Below are positions 18,262-26,759 of a stretch of 64,000 nt of DNA, piece by piece (the first letter of the stretch is position 1; each line of letters opens with the position of its first letter). The notes under the pieces were generated by a model. The model was not told where the DNA came from. It did not search any database and saw only the letters and a list, made by a program, of their open reading frames with translations. Position numbers and translations under genes: made by a program. The DNA is taken from the NCBI GenBank assembly GCA_017509605.1, contig JAFWPH010000016.1:62001-126000 (forward strand), written 5' to 3'. The DNA is from Bacteroidaceae bacterium. Lineage in GTDB: Bacteria > Bacteroidota > Bacteroidia > Bacteroidales > Bacteroidaceae.

Positions 18262-19827
18262 TCATGGAGTGGCAGGTCTTGCCCTTTTGCTCTGCATGGT
18301 AATCATGGGGATGAGCATTTCCTCCATGGAGATGCCTCCATGTTGGAAGGTGTCCTTATAATAGCGTACGTAGTAGTTGTAGTTGTTGGGGTAGGCGAAG
18401 AAGTTGTCGCCAGTGGCGAAGATATACTTCGTCGTGAGGTTGAGCACGGGCAACATGGCTTCCTTGGGATTGGTGATTTCGAACACCTGCTTGCGGTTGT
18501 AACTCAGGTCTTTGCCTACTTTGTAGCGGAGGTTGGTGTTGGTATTGCGGTCACCCACCACTTTCACCGGGTTGTTCACGCGGATGCTGCCATGGTCAGT
18601 GGTGATGATGATCTTGCAGTCGGTTTGGGCAAGGGCGTTGAACAGGTCGTGAACGGGTGAGTGTCTGAACCATGAGTCAGTGATGCTGCGGTATGCCATC
18701 TCGCTGGATGCCAGTTCCCTTACCATCTTCGACTCGGTACGTGCATGCGAGAGCATGTCGATAAAGTTCACCACGATGATGTTCAGGTCATTGTTCAGCA
18801 GTTTGTTGAATTGCTGCACGATTTTTTCCGATTCGGCGGAGTCGTTGAACTTGTGATACGAGAAGGTGTTTTTGCGGCGGTAGCGTTCGAGTTGTGTCCT
18901 GACCAAGGGCTCCTCGTTGAGGTTCTTGCCCTCTTCCTCGTCCTCATCCACCCACAAGTCGGGAAACATTTTGGCGATTTGGTCGGGCATCAGACCTGCG
19001 AAGATGGCGTTTCGTGCATATTGGGTAGCTGTAGGCAGGATGCTCAGGTAGAGGTCCTCTTCGAAAGTGAAATCCTTGGCCAACTCTTGGCTGATGACTC
19101 GCCACTGGTCGTAGCGGAAGTTGTCGAACACAATGAGGAACACTTTCTCTCCTTCATTGAGCAGGGGAAAGACCTTCTTCTTAAAGACATCGGGGCTCAT
19201 CAGCGGGCGGCTTTCGGGATGAAGAACCCAGTTGAGGTAGTTGTTTTTGATGAACTTGCCGAACTCGTTGTTGGCTTCCGCTTTCTGCATCTTCAACATA
19301 TCGGACATCTCGCTGTTGGAATCAGCGAGCTCCAACTCCCAGAACACTAATTTCTTGTAAACCTCGCACCAGTCGTCAATAGTGTAGCTGTCATTGATCT
19401 GCATGCCAATCTTGGAGAAGTTCTGCTGGTAGTTGGTGTTGGTCACCTCGCTTTCTATCGCTCTTTTATGCAGGTGCTTCTTCAGAGTCAGCAGAATTTG
19501 GTTGGGGTTGACGGGCTTGATGAGGTAGTCGGCAATCTTGGCGCCAATCGCTTGGTTCATGATGTTTTCCTCCTCGCTTTTGGTGACCATCACAGTGGGG
19601 ATGGTGCCATTGATTTCCTTGATGGCCATCAGTGTCTGCAGTCCGCTCAGTCCAGGCATGTTCTCATCGAGCAGAATCAAGTCAAACGCCCTTTCCCGTA
19701 CAAGGTCGATGGCATCTTGCCCGTTGGTAGCAGTCACTACCTCGTAGTCTTTTTTCTGCAGGAAAATGATGTGGGCCTTGAGCAGTTCAATCTCGTCGTC
19801 CACCCATAAAAGTGTTCCGTTGCTCAT
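18262..19827 (-). CDS. porX: Type IX secretion response regulator PorX
   Basis: PorX is a response regulator required for type IX secretion in studied Bacteroidetes. The 521-residue protein has a receiver domain (about 1-120; WVDDE at the N-terminus, phospho-acceptor Asp54 in LLDENMPG, then VTKSEEE). A large C-terminal PglZ-type domain of the alkaline-phosphatase superfamily follows. It shows NFRYDQWR, NFIDMLSHARTESK, TTDHGSIRVNNP and a HGG near the end, which fit metal-binding motifs. Such PorX proteins bind the sigma factor SigP and cleave cyclic oligonucleotides in characterised species. porW lies 29 bp upstream. Confidence 0.92.
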   Translation of the reverse strand: MSNGTLLWVDDEIELLKAHIIFLQKKDYEVVTATNGQDAIDLVRERAFDLILLDENMPGLSGLQTLMAIKEINGTIPTVMVTKSEEENIMNQAIGAKIADYLIKPVNPNQILLTLKKHLHKRAIESEVTNTNYQQNFSKIGMQINDSYTIDDWCEVYKKLVFWELELADSNSEMSDMLKMQKAEANNEFGKFIKNNYLNWVLHPESRPLMSPDVFKKKVFPLLNEGEKVFLIVFDNFRYDQWRVISQELAKDFTFEEDLYLSILPTATQYARNAIFAGLMPDQIAKMFPDLWVDEDEEEGKNLNEEPLVRTQLERYRRKNTFSYHKFNDSAESEKIVQQFNKLLNNDLNIIVVNFIDMLSHARTESKMVRELASSEMAYRSITDSWFRHSPVHDLFNALAQTDCKIIITTDHGSIRVNNPVKVVGDRNTNTNLRYKVGKDLSYNRKQVFEITNPKEAMLPVLNLTTKYIFATGDNFFAYPNNYNYYVRYYKDTFQHGGISMEEMLIPMITMQSKRARPATP

Positions 19828-19856
19828 GTTCTCGCTGTATAGATGGTTTTCTTGTG

Positions 19857-22760
19857 TCAGAATATGTAGTTTTCTTCGTCTTCCTCCGCGTCATCGTAAG
19901 GATCGTCGTATTCCATTTCCTCTTGCTCTTCAGGAGTCGGTATGTCGGTGGGCTCGTCGAGCGAGTTCTCGTCGTAGATGAACTTGGCGTTCACACCAAG
20001 CGAGTGTTTGTAGAAGTCGAAGTAGTCGGCGAAACTCTTGCCTTTCATCAGCAGGTTGAGGTTGTTGGTCGAGATGATGAAGGTACGCAGTCCCTCGAGT
20101 TTGTAGGCCATCCCCTCATCATTGTTCAGACGATGGAGATAGATGAAAGCCTCGTCGAAGTTCTGGAACGACTTCACTTGGAGCATGTTGATCCCGTCGC
20201 CTTTCACTATCTCAATGTCGAAGTTCCTCACAGTGAAGTTGCTGAAGTTGTAGTTGGCTACTTCGTAAAGCAGTTGGTCTTCGTCGATGCTGTCAGACGG
20301 GTAGGCTACAACGAAGATGTGTTCCACGAACTTGTCGGCATTGAAGTTGGTGTCTGCGACCAGGGAGTCCTCGCCCAGAGCCATACCCATGCGGCGTTCC
20401 CAAATGGAGCCAGTATCGAACTTACCGCTGGCGAGTAAACGTCCTTCCTGCAGACCTTTGACGTAAAGGCCCGCCAACTCACTCACAGAACTTTGTGGAT
20501 ATTTCTCCACAATCTCTTTCAGCGATGATAGGAACTGGGCGCGGTCGCCCATCTGCAGACGGCTCATCGCTGTGAGATACATGAAAAGTGGACGGTTCTG
20601 ACCATCGGGGTACTCCTTACCGGTGTAATCGTTGAGCTCGACCACACGCTGGTACTCGTCGTCTATAAAGGATTGGTAGGCCTCTTGATAGAGTGAGTCC
20701 TCGATATGTTTTCCGTAGCGGGCCTTGAACTCGAACTTGGGGTCGTTCACAAGCGATGCGTGTTTGTTCTCAGGATAACCCAGCACTAACGAGTCTTTCA
20801 TTACTGCCGCCTCGTCCATTCGTCCGAGTCGGTAATAGAGTTGGTACATGTTGTAGAAGGTCTCGTCTCGTTGTTCGAAGTTGGGGAAGATATCGAGTAT
20901 GCGTTGGAAAGTGCGCTCTGCCAAAGGGAAGTTCTCCATCTCGTCCTTGTAGATGATGCCGGCGTTGAACAAGCCATCGACCAAAAGTGCATTGGATGCC
21001 TCCATCTGCTCCTCGGTGAAAGGAATGTCTTTGAGGTAATATTCTGGACGATGGGGGTCGTTCTCATACTCCATTCGTTTTTTCGCTTCTTCATCGAGTG
21101 TGTCGGTGGGCTGTTCCTGCTCTACATTGCCGATTGAATCGGTGCTGATGGAATCTGTGGCGAGGTCGTCGCCCTCATGCTCTGGTTCGTTGAAGTCAGC
21201 GAGTACGGTTTTGTTGTTGCGTCGCCAGTTGTCGGCGAGTTCGCGTTTGCCCCATTTCTGCTGGAAGGCGGCTTTGCCGGATGCCACGGCAGCGGAATTG
21301 TAGAAATACCACTCTCCGGTCTGTTGCCTGCCAGTCTGGATGGGGTTGACGCCAGGTCTGTTGTCCCTTCCCTGCGTGGGGCGATTTGCCTCATTTTCGG
21401 CAATCGCTGCCTTCTTAGCTTCCTCTTTCTCTTTCTTCTTTAATTCATCGATGATGCGATCGATAACTTTCATGCGCTCCACGGAGTCCATCCTCGCCAA
21501 GGTCTGGAGACTATCCTGCAGTTCTATCGCCTGGGCATGGGGGAGAAGCTCGTCGAGAATCTTGGACCGCTCATTGATGCTATTGTAGTCTTCGCGGTCT
21601 TTGTCGAGCAGGCCGATGACCTTTGAATAACAGTCCTGGGCTTTCACGAATTCCTCTTTCTCATAGTAGAGCTGTCCAAGATGGAGCAATACCACACCTT
21701 TTTCAAGTCCGTTTCGGGTACTTTTCTCTACACCGTCCTTATAAGCGTAAATAGCATGGAGGGTATCGTTCTGTGAGAGGTAAATGTTGCCGATGGCATA
21801 ATAGACTTGGTCGAGGTAGTCCTTGTTTTTGGGGTTGCGGGCCATGGCCTGCAACTTCTTGATCATCTGTTTGCTGTGGCCTTTTGAAAACACTTCTGTC
21901 TGTTGGATACGGGCATTGAACTCCAACTCGTAGGGAGGGTTCTTCGCGATGACCTTATTGAAGGCCTTGTACGATTTTGTGTCCTCACCCACTTTGTGGT
22001 AGAGTTGTCCCAAGAGAAAATAGAGCCTGGCCTTTTGATGTCCTCGCCTTACCGACTTGATGGCCTTCTCCACATTGGGGATGGCATCAGCGTATTGTTT
22101 CTGGCGTATCTGAACATCAGCTCTCACAGCGGCTTCTATGGATTCATATTTGCGTGGCAGACTGTCGCGTCGGGTGCGGCGGAGTAAGTCCTCCACGTCG
22201 TAGTTCCATCCCATCTCCGCATAGCAACGGGCCTCTAAGATACGGGCCTTGGCGATGATGTTGGGATGAGAGAAATAGACATTTTGGATGTAGGCGTATG
22301 TGGTGGCCGCCTCAAAGAACTCTCCTTTGTGGAACTGTGCGTCAGCCATGAGAAACCAAGCTTTGTAGAGGAAGGGATTGTATTCCTTCTGGCTCAGCCA
22401 TATCTTGTCCTTTGGTTTCTTGGGCTTGTTGCTGTTCCATTCGGGACGTTTGGTGATGGTGTGCTGTTTGATGGTTTTCTGGCATTTGGTGATGGCCGTT
22501 TCGTAGTTTGACGACCCGATATTGAGGGTGGCCTTGTTGCCGGTCATATACATAGGCAGCACTTCTGTGTAGTTGTCCTTGTTGCCTTTCTCCTGGGCCT
22601 CGAAACCTTCCTTGTAAGCGACGTGACCGTTATAGTAGGTGTTGTATCTTGCCTTGAATGACTGCATGGCACGGGTGAGTGCCGTGTTCTTGGTATTTGA
22701 ACACGCCACAAGCATCAGCACTGATGCCATCAGAGAGATGTAGTAAGCAAGTCTTCTCAT
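19857..22760 (-). CDS. porW: Type IX secretion lipoprotein PorW/SprE
   Basis: PorW (SprE) is an outer-membrane-associated TPR lipoprotein needed for type IX secretion and gliding. The 967-residue protein begins MRRLAYYISLMASVLMLVAC (lipidated Cys20). SprE-typical sequence follows (ALTRAMQSFKARYNTYYNGHVAYKEG). Helical TPR repeats fill much of the rest, for example YYAIGNIYLSQNDTLHAIYAY and VLLHLGQLYYEKEEF. A Lys/Glu-rich segment lies around 430-470, and the C-terminus is strongly acidic (EEQEEMEYDDPYDDAEEDEE). It is directly followed by porX. The two plus the secretion tails on carbohydrate-active proteins in this window point to an active system. Confidence 0.9.
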   Translation of the reverse strand: MRRLAYYISLMASVLMLVACSNTKNTALTRAMQSFKARYNTYYNGHVAYKEGFEAQEKGNKDNYTEVLPMYMTGNKATLNIGSSNYETAITKCQKTIKQHTITKRPEWNSNKPKKPKDKIWLSQKEYNPFLYKAWFLMADAQFHKGEFFEAATTYAYIQNVYFSHPNIIAKARILEARCYAEMGWNYDVEDLLRRTRRDSLPRKYESIEAAVRADVQIRQKQYADAIPNVEKAIKSVRRGHQKARLYFLLGQLYHKVGEDTKSYKAFNKVIAKNPPYELEFNARIQQTEVFSKGHSKQMIKKLQAMARNPKNKDYLDQVYYAIGNIYLSQNDTLHAIYAYKDGVEKSTRNGLEKGVVLLHLGQLYYEKEEFVKAQDCYSKVIGLLDKDREDYNSINERSKILDELLPHAQAIELQDSLQTLARMDSVERMKVIDRIIDELKKKEKEEAKKAAIAENEANRPTQGRDNRPGVNPIQTGRQQTGEWYFYNSAAVASGKAAFQQKWGKRELADNWRRNNKTVLADFNEPEHEGDDLATDSISTDSIGNVEQEQPTDTLDEEAKKRMEYENDPHRPEYYLKDIPFTEEQMEASNALLVDGLFNAGIIYKDEMENFPLAERTFQRILDIFPNFEQRDETFYNMYQLYYRLGRMDEAAVMKDSLVLGYPENKHASLVNDPKFEFKARYGKHIEDSLYQEAYQSFIDDEYQRVVELNDYTGKEYPDGQNRPLFMYLTAMSRLQMGDRAQFLSSLKEIVEKYPQSSVSELAGLYVKGLQEGRLLASGKFDTGSIWERRMGMALGEDSLVADTNFNADKFVEHIFVVAYPSDSIDEDQLLYEVANYNFSNFTVRNFDIEIVKGDGINMLQVKSFQNFDEAFIYLHRLNNDEGMAYKLEGLRTFIISTNNLNLLMKGKSFADYFDFYKHSLGVNAKFIYDENSLDEPTDIPTPEEQEEMEYDDPYDDAEEDEENYIF

Positions 22761-22870
22761 TGCTGCGATGCTGGGTGATTACAAGGCAATAGTATGTTGT
22801 CCTCCCTGGAATTTCCGGGTTACCAGGTACCCCTGTAATCATTAACGATAATCCTTTCGCTTTATTGTTT

Positions 22871-23302
22871 TCACGATGATTTGGAGAAACGACGTTCTCC
22901 AACGATGAGAAATACTTCGTCCTTCACTTGGTCGGGCAGTTCCACAGCCCTGAGTTGAAGGCTTCTCACCCAACCAGCCACCTCGGTTTCTTTCATTGTG
23001 TAGAGCACCTCACGGAATTCCTCTGCTTCGTCTTCTGTGTAGTCATCGGAGGAACGCCCTCTGTAGCTGTCGAGTTCTTCGTCGTTGTAGTATTCTATCT
23101 CTTTGCTGACAGCGGCCAGCAGGCTTTCTTTCTCGCACACTTCATGTTGCCCGCAACAGGTCATGTCCTCCACCTGCTTGATGGAGGGCAGTTCAGCGAT
23201 TTCTCCGTTTTCCAGTTTCTTTTGGTTCCGCTTCTCGCGGACGAAACCTGCGGCCATGGCCACGGCGGCGAGAATGAATAAGGATAGGATGAGGTAAAAC
23301 AT
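22871..23302 (-). CDS. Small membrane-anchored protein with Cys cluster
   Basis: This 143-residue protein has an N-terminal transmembrane helix (MFYLILSLFILAAVAMAAGF, 1-20), a basic stretch (VREKRNQKK) and a soluble part with CCGQHEVC (about 49-56), which could bind a metal. The remaining sequence is acidic. No family is assigned with confidence. It lies 15 bp after aroA and 110 bp before porW, in the same direction, so it may be expressed with both. Confidence 0.75.
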   Translation of the reverse strand: MFYLILSLFILAAVAMAAGFVREKRNQKKLENGEIAELPSIKQVEDMTCCGQHEVCEKESLLAAVSKEIEYYNDEELDSYRGRSSDDYTEDEAEEFREVLYTMKETEVAGWVRSLQLRAVELPDQVKDEVFLIVGERRFSKSS

Positions 23303-23317
23303 CTTCTCTTTTGTTTG

Positions 23318-24571
23318 TTATGGTTTTTCGCAGATGGTGAAGCCGGCTTTTCTAAGGTCGTCCCAGAAAAGGGGATATGATTTGCTGACCACCTGTGGGT
23401 TGTTGATGCTGATATGGGGGAGACAGAGGGCGCAAGGGGCGAATGCCATGGCCATGCGGTGGTCTTCATAGGTATCGATGGATTCGAGGGATGCAAAATC
23501 TTGTTTCGAACCGTCCCATTCCATTATGGAGTCGCCTTGATGGGTGACATGATAGCCGAGTTTGGCAAGTTCACGTTCCAGGGCGGCGATGCGGTCTGTC
23601 TCCTTGATGCGCAGGCTCTGCAAGCCACTGAACCTGAAGGGTATGCCCATCATGCAACACGTCACGGCCAAAGTCTGGGCCAAGTCAGGCTGATTGACAA
23701 AATCGTAATCGAACCGTTCGGTCTTGAAAGTTGTCTTGCTGATGACCACACATGGTGCGCCTGTGGCATCGATTGTATGTTCTGTCTTCACACCCAGGAA
23801 CTTGAAGATATGTGCCACCTCGCTGTCGCCTTGGTAACTGTTGGCAAACATGAGAGGCAGGCAAACTTTGAAGTCAGGCGACAGCGCTACAATCTCATAC
23901 CAATAGGAAGCGGCACTCCAGTCGCTTTCCACCTGATAAGTGGTGGGGGTGTAGCCTTGCGGAGCCACAGAGATGGTGCGGTCATCATCCCATCCTACCT
24001 TGGCACCGAAATCGCTCATAACCTTTAGTGTGAGGTCGATGTAAGGACGCGAGATGATGTCGCCATCGAGGTGCAGGATCAAGCCTTGTTTGAGTACGGG
24101 GCCTATCATGAGCAAGGCTGAGATATACTGCGAACTGACGTTGCCGGGCAGAAGCAACTCACCACCTTGCAGACTGCTGTTGCCAGTAATGCGCAAGGGG
24201 GGGAAACCTTCCTCGCCAATGTAATCCACTTCAGCGCCTAACTGTCGCAGCGCATCCACCAATACGGAGATGGGGCGGTGACGCATACGCTCGCTCCCTG
24301 TGATTACCCTGGTGCCGTCGGTCACGGCAAGAAGGGCCGAGGAGAAACGCATGGCGGTGCCCGCTGCGCCGATGTCGATGAGTGGCGGCATCGCCTGAAG
24401 CCAGTTAATCATCACACGAGTGTCGTCGCAGTCGGAGACATTGTCAGGCAGACTGCCGTATTGACCCGCCAAAGCGTTGATAGCCAAGGCGCGGTTGCTG
24501 ATGCTTTTCGACGATGGCAGATGAATGGTGCCGTTGAAAGCGGATTCGGGCTTATGGATGGTGATTGTCAT
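23318..24571 (-). CDS. aroA: 3-phosphoshikimate 1-carboxyvinyltransferase (EPSP synthase)
   Basis: This transfers enolpyruvyl from PEP to shikimate 3-phosphate, the sixth shikimate-pathway step. The protein is about 417 residues. The start MTITIHKPESAFNG at 24571 is preferred over the ATG two codons upstream. LPSSKSISNRALAIN carries the S3P-binding Lys and Ser. AGTAMRF replaces the usual NxGTAMR. GNVSSQYISALLM and SLRIKETDRIAAL are further substrate-binding motifs. The length is slightly shorter than the E. coli enzyme, as in other Bacteroidetes. It lies 12 bp after the D-Ala-D-Ala peptidase gene and 15 bp before the small membrane protein gene. Confidence 0.95.
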   Translation of the reverse strand: MTITIHKPESAFNGTIHLPSSKSISNRALAINALAGQYGSLPDNVSDCDDTRVMINWLQAMPPLIDIGAAGTAMRFSSALLAVTDGTRVITGSERMRHRPISVLVDALRQLGAEVDYIGEEGFPPLRITGNSSLQGGELLLPGNVSSQYISALLMIGPVLKQGLILHLDGDIISRPYIDLTLKVMSDFGAKVGWDDDRTISVAPQGYTPTTYQVESDWSAASYWYEIVALSPDFKVCLPLMFANSYQGDSEVAHIFKFLGVKTEHTIDATGAPCVVISKTTFKTERFDYDFVNQPDLAQTLAVTCCMMGIPFRFSGLQSLRIKETDRIAALERELAKLGYHVTHQGDSIMEWDGSKQDFASLESIDTYEDHRMAMAFAPCALCLPHISINNPQVVSKSYPLFWDDLRKAGFTICEKP

Positions 24572-24582
24572 GTTCAATCATT

Positions 24583-26094
24583 TTATCTTGCCAGTTCCTG
24601 GCATAACTTGTTCTGCAAGGCCTTGGCGTTGGCAATTTTCAAACAACCATTGCAAAGTATGCTGAAAGCCAGCATATTGCCATTGGAGGCTGTGACGTAT
24701 CCTGCCAGACAGCTCACACCGCTGACGGTTCCGGTCTTTGCCCGGACATTGCCGAAGGCATTGCCTTGAGTCATTCGGGAATTGAGTGTGCCGTCCATAC
24801 CGGCAATGGGCAGGGCGGGGTAGAAGTTGCTGAAGATATTCTGGTCCTTGTATGCGAAACGCAGCATGGCGACAAGGGTGCGCGGTGTGGTGTAGTCGTA
24901 AAGCGACACTCCACTTCCGTCGGCCACACGGCTGTAAGATGGCGATTCACCCGCCTGTTTGATAATGGCGTCGATGGCGTGGCGAGCGTCGGCAGCAGTA
25001 GCCCATTTCCCCGCTTTGGCATTGGCGATGAGGTAAAGCATGGACTCGGCATAGAGGTTGTCGCTGTCCTTGAGCGTCTTGTTGAGCAATTGGCCCAGGC
25101 TGCGAGTCATACAGAAAAACTCGACCGTCTTCGAGGTGGGAAGGGTGCCTGTTCCGTAAATGGGTTTGGAAGAGTCAGGGCTGGCAATGGTGATGCCCCG
25201 TTCTTTCAGACGGTCACAGAGGGTACAGACAAAAAACAGGTCAGGACGATAGACACTGATGGACTTCGACCCTGTGCCTGTGGTGGTGATGATGTTGCCA
25301 TTGGAAATCCAGTTGCGCGTGGCGCTGAACTTGCCGGGTCCCAGGGGGTTCATCGTGACAAACGAAGACTGGGGCTCAGTGGTGGCTTTGTTGCCTGATG
25401 CCCTGACCACTACGCAACCTCTATTCACCATCAAAGGAGAGAGGTATGGCTCCACATCGGACGGAGCATCGTCCCAGCACCAGCCTTCACCCCAGATGGT
25501 GGAGTCTTTCATGCTGATGTCGCCCAGCACACGGCCTTCGATCCGCTTGATGCCCAACTCGCACACTGCGTCCACCAAATCGGAGAAGTTGCTCTCGCTG
25601 AAGACAGGGTCGAAGCCGCCTATGACGTAAATGTTGCCACGCAGCACGCTGTCTTGTAAAACGCCTGTGTAACACGCCCGTGTCTTGTACTGGTAATTAA
25701 CTCCGAGAAGGTGGAGCGCTGAGACTGCGGTGATGATCTTTTGGGTGGAAGCAGGACGCAGCACCTTGAAGTCGTTGTAGCCATAGATGGCACTGTCTGC
25801 AGTGAGGTCATAGACGTAAAAACCCGTAGTGAACGATTGGCCATTGGCTTCGGTCGCAAGTGCGTCGAGGTCGTGGCGCAGTTGAACGTCCCATGGAATG
25901 CCCTCCATCACAGGCAGGCTGTCGCTGACGAGACTGTCGGTTCCAAGGCTGTCGGGTAGAACATCGTCGTTTGAAAGGGTGTTGGTGTTGGCATACCTGC
26001 CGGGAGCGTCAGTTTTGCTACGGTTATCAGTATTTTGCGCAATGGCTGTGGTGCCGAAGTAAAGGCACAGTATGGTGAAAACGAAATGTCTCAT
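24583..26094 (-). CDS. dacB: D-alanyl-D-alanine carboxypeptidase/endopeptidase (PBP4/S13)
   Basis: This periplasmic S13 enzyme trims or cuts peptidoglycan peptides. From the ATG at 26094 it has 503 residues with a signal peptide MRHFVFTILCLYFGTTAIAQ. The longer reading to 26190 is rejected because it overlaps the preceding gene and delays the signal. The three penicilloyl-serine motifs are present: SxxK as STQK (Ser116-Lys119), the SxN motif as SDN in LKDSDNLYAESMLY, and KTG in VRAKTGTVSG. The gene lies 34 bp after the PH-domain gene and 12 bp before aroA. Confidence 0.93.
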   Translation of the reverse strand: MRHFVFTILCLYFGTTAIAQNTDNRSKTDAPGRYANTNTLSNDDVLPDSLGTDSLVSDSLPVMEGIPWDVQLRHDLDALATEANGQSFTTGFYVYDLTADSAIYGYNDFKVLRPASTQKIITAVSALHLLGVNYQYKTRACYTGVLQDSVLRGNIYVIGGFDPVFSESNFSDLVDAVCELGIKRIEGRVLGDISMKDSTIWGEGWCWDDAPSDVEPYLSPLMVNRGCVVVRASGNKATTEPQSSFVTMNPLGPGKFSATRNWISNGNIITTTGTGSKSISVYRPDLFFVCTLCDRLKERGITIASPDSSKPIYGTGTLPTSKTVEFFCMTRSLGQLLNKTLKDSDNLYAESMLYLIANAKAGKWATAADARHAIDAIIKQAGESPSYSRVADGSGVSLYDYTTPRTLVAMLRFAYKDQNIFSNFYPALPIAGMDGTLNSRMTQGNAFGNVRAKTGTVSGVSCLAGYVTASNGNMLAFSILCNGCLKIANAKALQNKLCQELAR

Positions 26095-26128
26095 TGGATG
26101 TTTGTATTCGATATGGTGTCTTTTGTGT

Positions 26129-26590
26129 TCATTCTTCTGTTGCTTCTTCTCTTGTGTCGCTGTCTGTGATGCCGGAGTCTGCCGTCTCATGGTCTATCTG
26201 CCGTCGGCGTTTGGTGATGAATTCCACGAAAGCGGTCTCATTCTTAGGGCGCACAGCCACCTGCTCACCACTGCCCAAGACGATAATGAGATACTGGCCA
26301 AAGGGCTTACCGCCGATGTGGAAACGGCAGACTTGATCGATTCTTGCGATGGACTGGAGAACAATTGACTTCTCTTTGGCCAGCCTGCCTCTCTGGATAA
26401 TCAGTTTTCCGCTTTCAGTGATGACGTATTGGGTGTGGATGATGCGTTCCACAATCAATGCGACCAGCACGATGCAGGGACCATAAATCAGCCCCGTCTT
26501 GTTCCACATGGACCAGACGGTCGCAGTCAGGGCGAAAGCAAGGAGCAAATAACTGCCAAAATCGGTTTTTGACTGGAAAACACGGTTCAT
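26129..26590 (-). CDS. Bacterial PH-domain membrane protein
   Basis: The predicted product is 153 residues: MNRVFQSKTDFGSYLLLAFALTATVWSMW, two hydrophobic segments (about 12-30 and 35-53) with a short turn, then a soluble bPH2-like domain (HTQYVITESGKLIIQRGRLAKEKSIVLQSIARIDQV). The IDQV, LGSGEQVAVRPKNETAFVEFI pattern fits this family. The C-terminus is polar and acidic. An upstream ATG at 26659 would add 23 non-matching residues. Function is unknown; relatives sit in membranes and may bind ligands or proteins. It precedes dacB, probably in one transcript. Confidence 0.72.
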   Translation of the reverse strand: MNRVFQSKTDFGSYLLLAFALTATVWSMWNKTGLIYGPCIVLVALIVERIIHTQYVITESGKLIIQRGRLAKEKSIVLQSIARIDQVCRFHIGGKPFGQYLIIVLGSGEQVAVRPKNETAFVEFITKRRRQIDHETADSGITDSDTREEATEE

Positions 26591-26644
26591 CTTCTGCGTT
26601 TTTGGGTGCAATGTACAAAAAAAATGCGAATTATTCCGAATATG

Positions 26645-26677
26645 TTGGGCAAAGAACAAAGGTTTTTATTAGTTTTG
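26645..26677 (+). promoter_or_regulatory. Promoter upstream of nadB
   Basis: TTG (26645-26647) lies 22 nt from TAGTTTTG (26670-26677), which fits TAnnTTTG. The nadB ATG is about 80 nt downstream. The leader shows no recognisable riboswitch. Confidence 0.6.
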
Positions 26678-26759
26678 CATTTGATTAGCATAATTACACA
26701 CTTTATGAGGGGTGGAAAATGCATTTTCGGGTTGAAAGATAACTTTAAGAATAAAGCCA

